Shown here: piece by piece, positions 13,467 to 13,706 of the stretch
Layout: the number at the start of each line of letters is the position of its first letter
Numbering within the stretch: the first letter of the stretch is position 1
Assembly (NCBI GenBank): GCA_035545535.1
Contig: DASZYF010000178.1
Location: 1 to 13,706, forward strand
Length of the DNA: 13,706 nt
Reading direction: 5' to 3'
Source: DASZYF01 sp035545535
Lineage (GTDB): Bacteria; Actinomycetota; Actinomycetes; Mycobacteriales; CAJCIY01
Program-made: the position numbers and the translations under genes
The notes under the pieces: model-generated
Told to the model about the DNA's origin: nothing
The model's input: only the letters and a program-made list of their open reading frames with translations
Databases searched by the model: none

Positions 13467-13706
13467 GTGATGCGCCGCGCCCACCGCTGTCCCGCTGCGG
13501 TCGCTGTGGCCGCCGTCGCCGTCGCCGCCCTCAGCGCGTGCGGCACGACGGTCCGGGAGACGACGACCACCACGACCGGGAGCGGCGCCGCCGCGATCGC
13601 CCAGGGCGACGGGCTGGACGCTGCCGCGACCGCAGGGCCCGCGGGTGCGCCCACGGTGGCGGCGGCCGGCGGCGCCGGCGCAGCCATCGGCTCGGTCCCG
13701 GGCGGC
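13467..13706 (+). CDS. Lipoprotein, N-terminal part; possibly a Liv-type substrate-binding protein
   Basis: Eighty codons are open to the right edge. The start is GTG 13467 (or ATG 13470, one codon later), set by the TACCGT box upstream. Residues 1-25 are a lipoprotein signal peptide: basic VMRRAHR, a hydrophobic Ala/Val core and the lipobox LSAC with Cys25 as the lipidated residue. After it come a run of six threonines (32-37) and an Ala/Gly-rich low-complexity linker to the end of the window. No folded domain is visible. Some actinobacterial branched-chain-amino-acid-type receptors begin in this way, and the window holds a Liv-type importer without a receptor, so that is my guess. It could equally be another surface lipoprotein. 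The gene is divergent from the LVIVD operon with a 119-bp gap. Confidence 0.72.
   Translation, partial: MMRRAHRCPAAVAVAAVAVAALSACGTTVRETTTTTTGSGAAAIAQGDGLDAAATAGPAGAPTVAAAGGAGAAIGSVPGG

Noticed and set aside
13320..13520. Missing -35 elements taken as evidence against promoters
   Set aside because: High-GC actinobacterial promoters often lack a recognisable -35, so absence alone does not argue against the -10 calls.

Overview
This is very GC-rich, gene-dense DNA with strong G/C bias at third codon positions. Genes often start with GTG and often overlap by 4 bp, and the first genes of transcription units lack Shine-Dalgarno sites but have a TAnnnT box 6-7 nt upstream, as in leaderless mRNAs. 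Together with an LAxTG sorting signal, Liv-type ABC gene fusions and a PucR-type regulator, this points to a filamentous or soil-type actinomycete (Actinomycetota). I cannot name the genus. I see no rRNA, tRNA, CRISPR or insertion sequence, and no gene-free stretch longer than about 120 bp.

Region 1 (1-5918, minus strand) is one tightly coupled operon read leftward. It holds a half-MFS/LivF fusion ATPase, a 991-residue LivH-LivM-LivG fusion (two permease domains plus an ATPase), two small paralogous two-helix membrane proteins, and a secreted protein with a possible DNRLRE-like domain that runs off the left edge. All four junctions are the same GTGA overlap. The first two proteins supply a complete branched-chain-amino-acid-type (HAAT) importer core. 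The three downstream products have no standard role in such transporters and are the most novel part of the window.

Region 2 (5919-11112, plus strand) is divergent from region 1. It holds a GAF-PucR/CdaR-type regulator, then a GlcD-like FAD oxidoreductase, a PfkB sugar kinase and a zinc-dependent polyol-type dehydrogenase. The last three look like a small catabolic operon for a sugar alcohol, sugar acid or hydroxy acid; the substrate cannot be read from sequence. The 116-bp divergent region and the glcD-like promoter both carry repeats that could be regulator sites.

Region 3 (11099-13347, minus strand) is a two-gene exported-protein operon: an LVIVD beta-propeller-like protein with a class-E-sortase-like LAATG signal, coupled by ATGA to a DUF305 protein. 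Its 3' end overlaps the region 2 dehydrogenase tail-to-tail by 14 bp. Divergent from it at the right edge starts a lipoprotein (13467 onward, partial). It may be the substrate-binding protein of a Liv-type transporter, which would supply the component missing from region 1, but only its signal peptide and low-complexity linker are visible.
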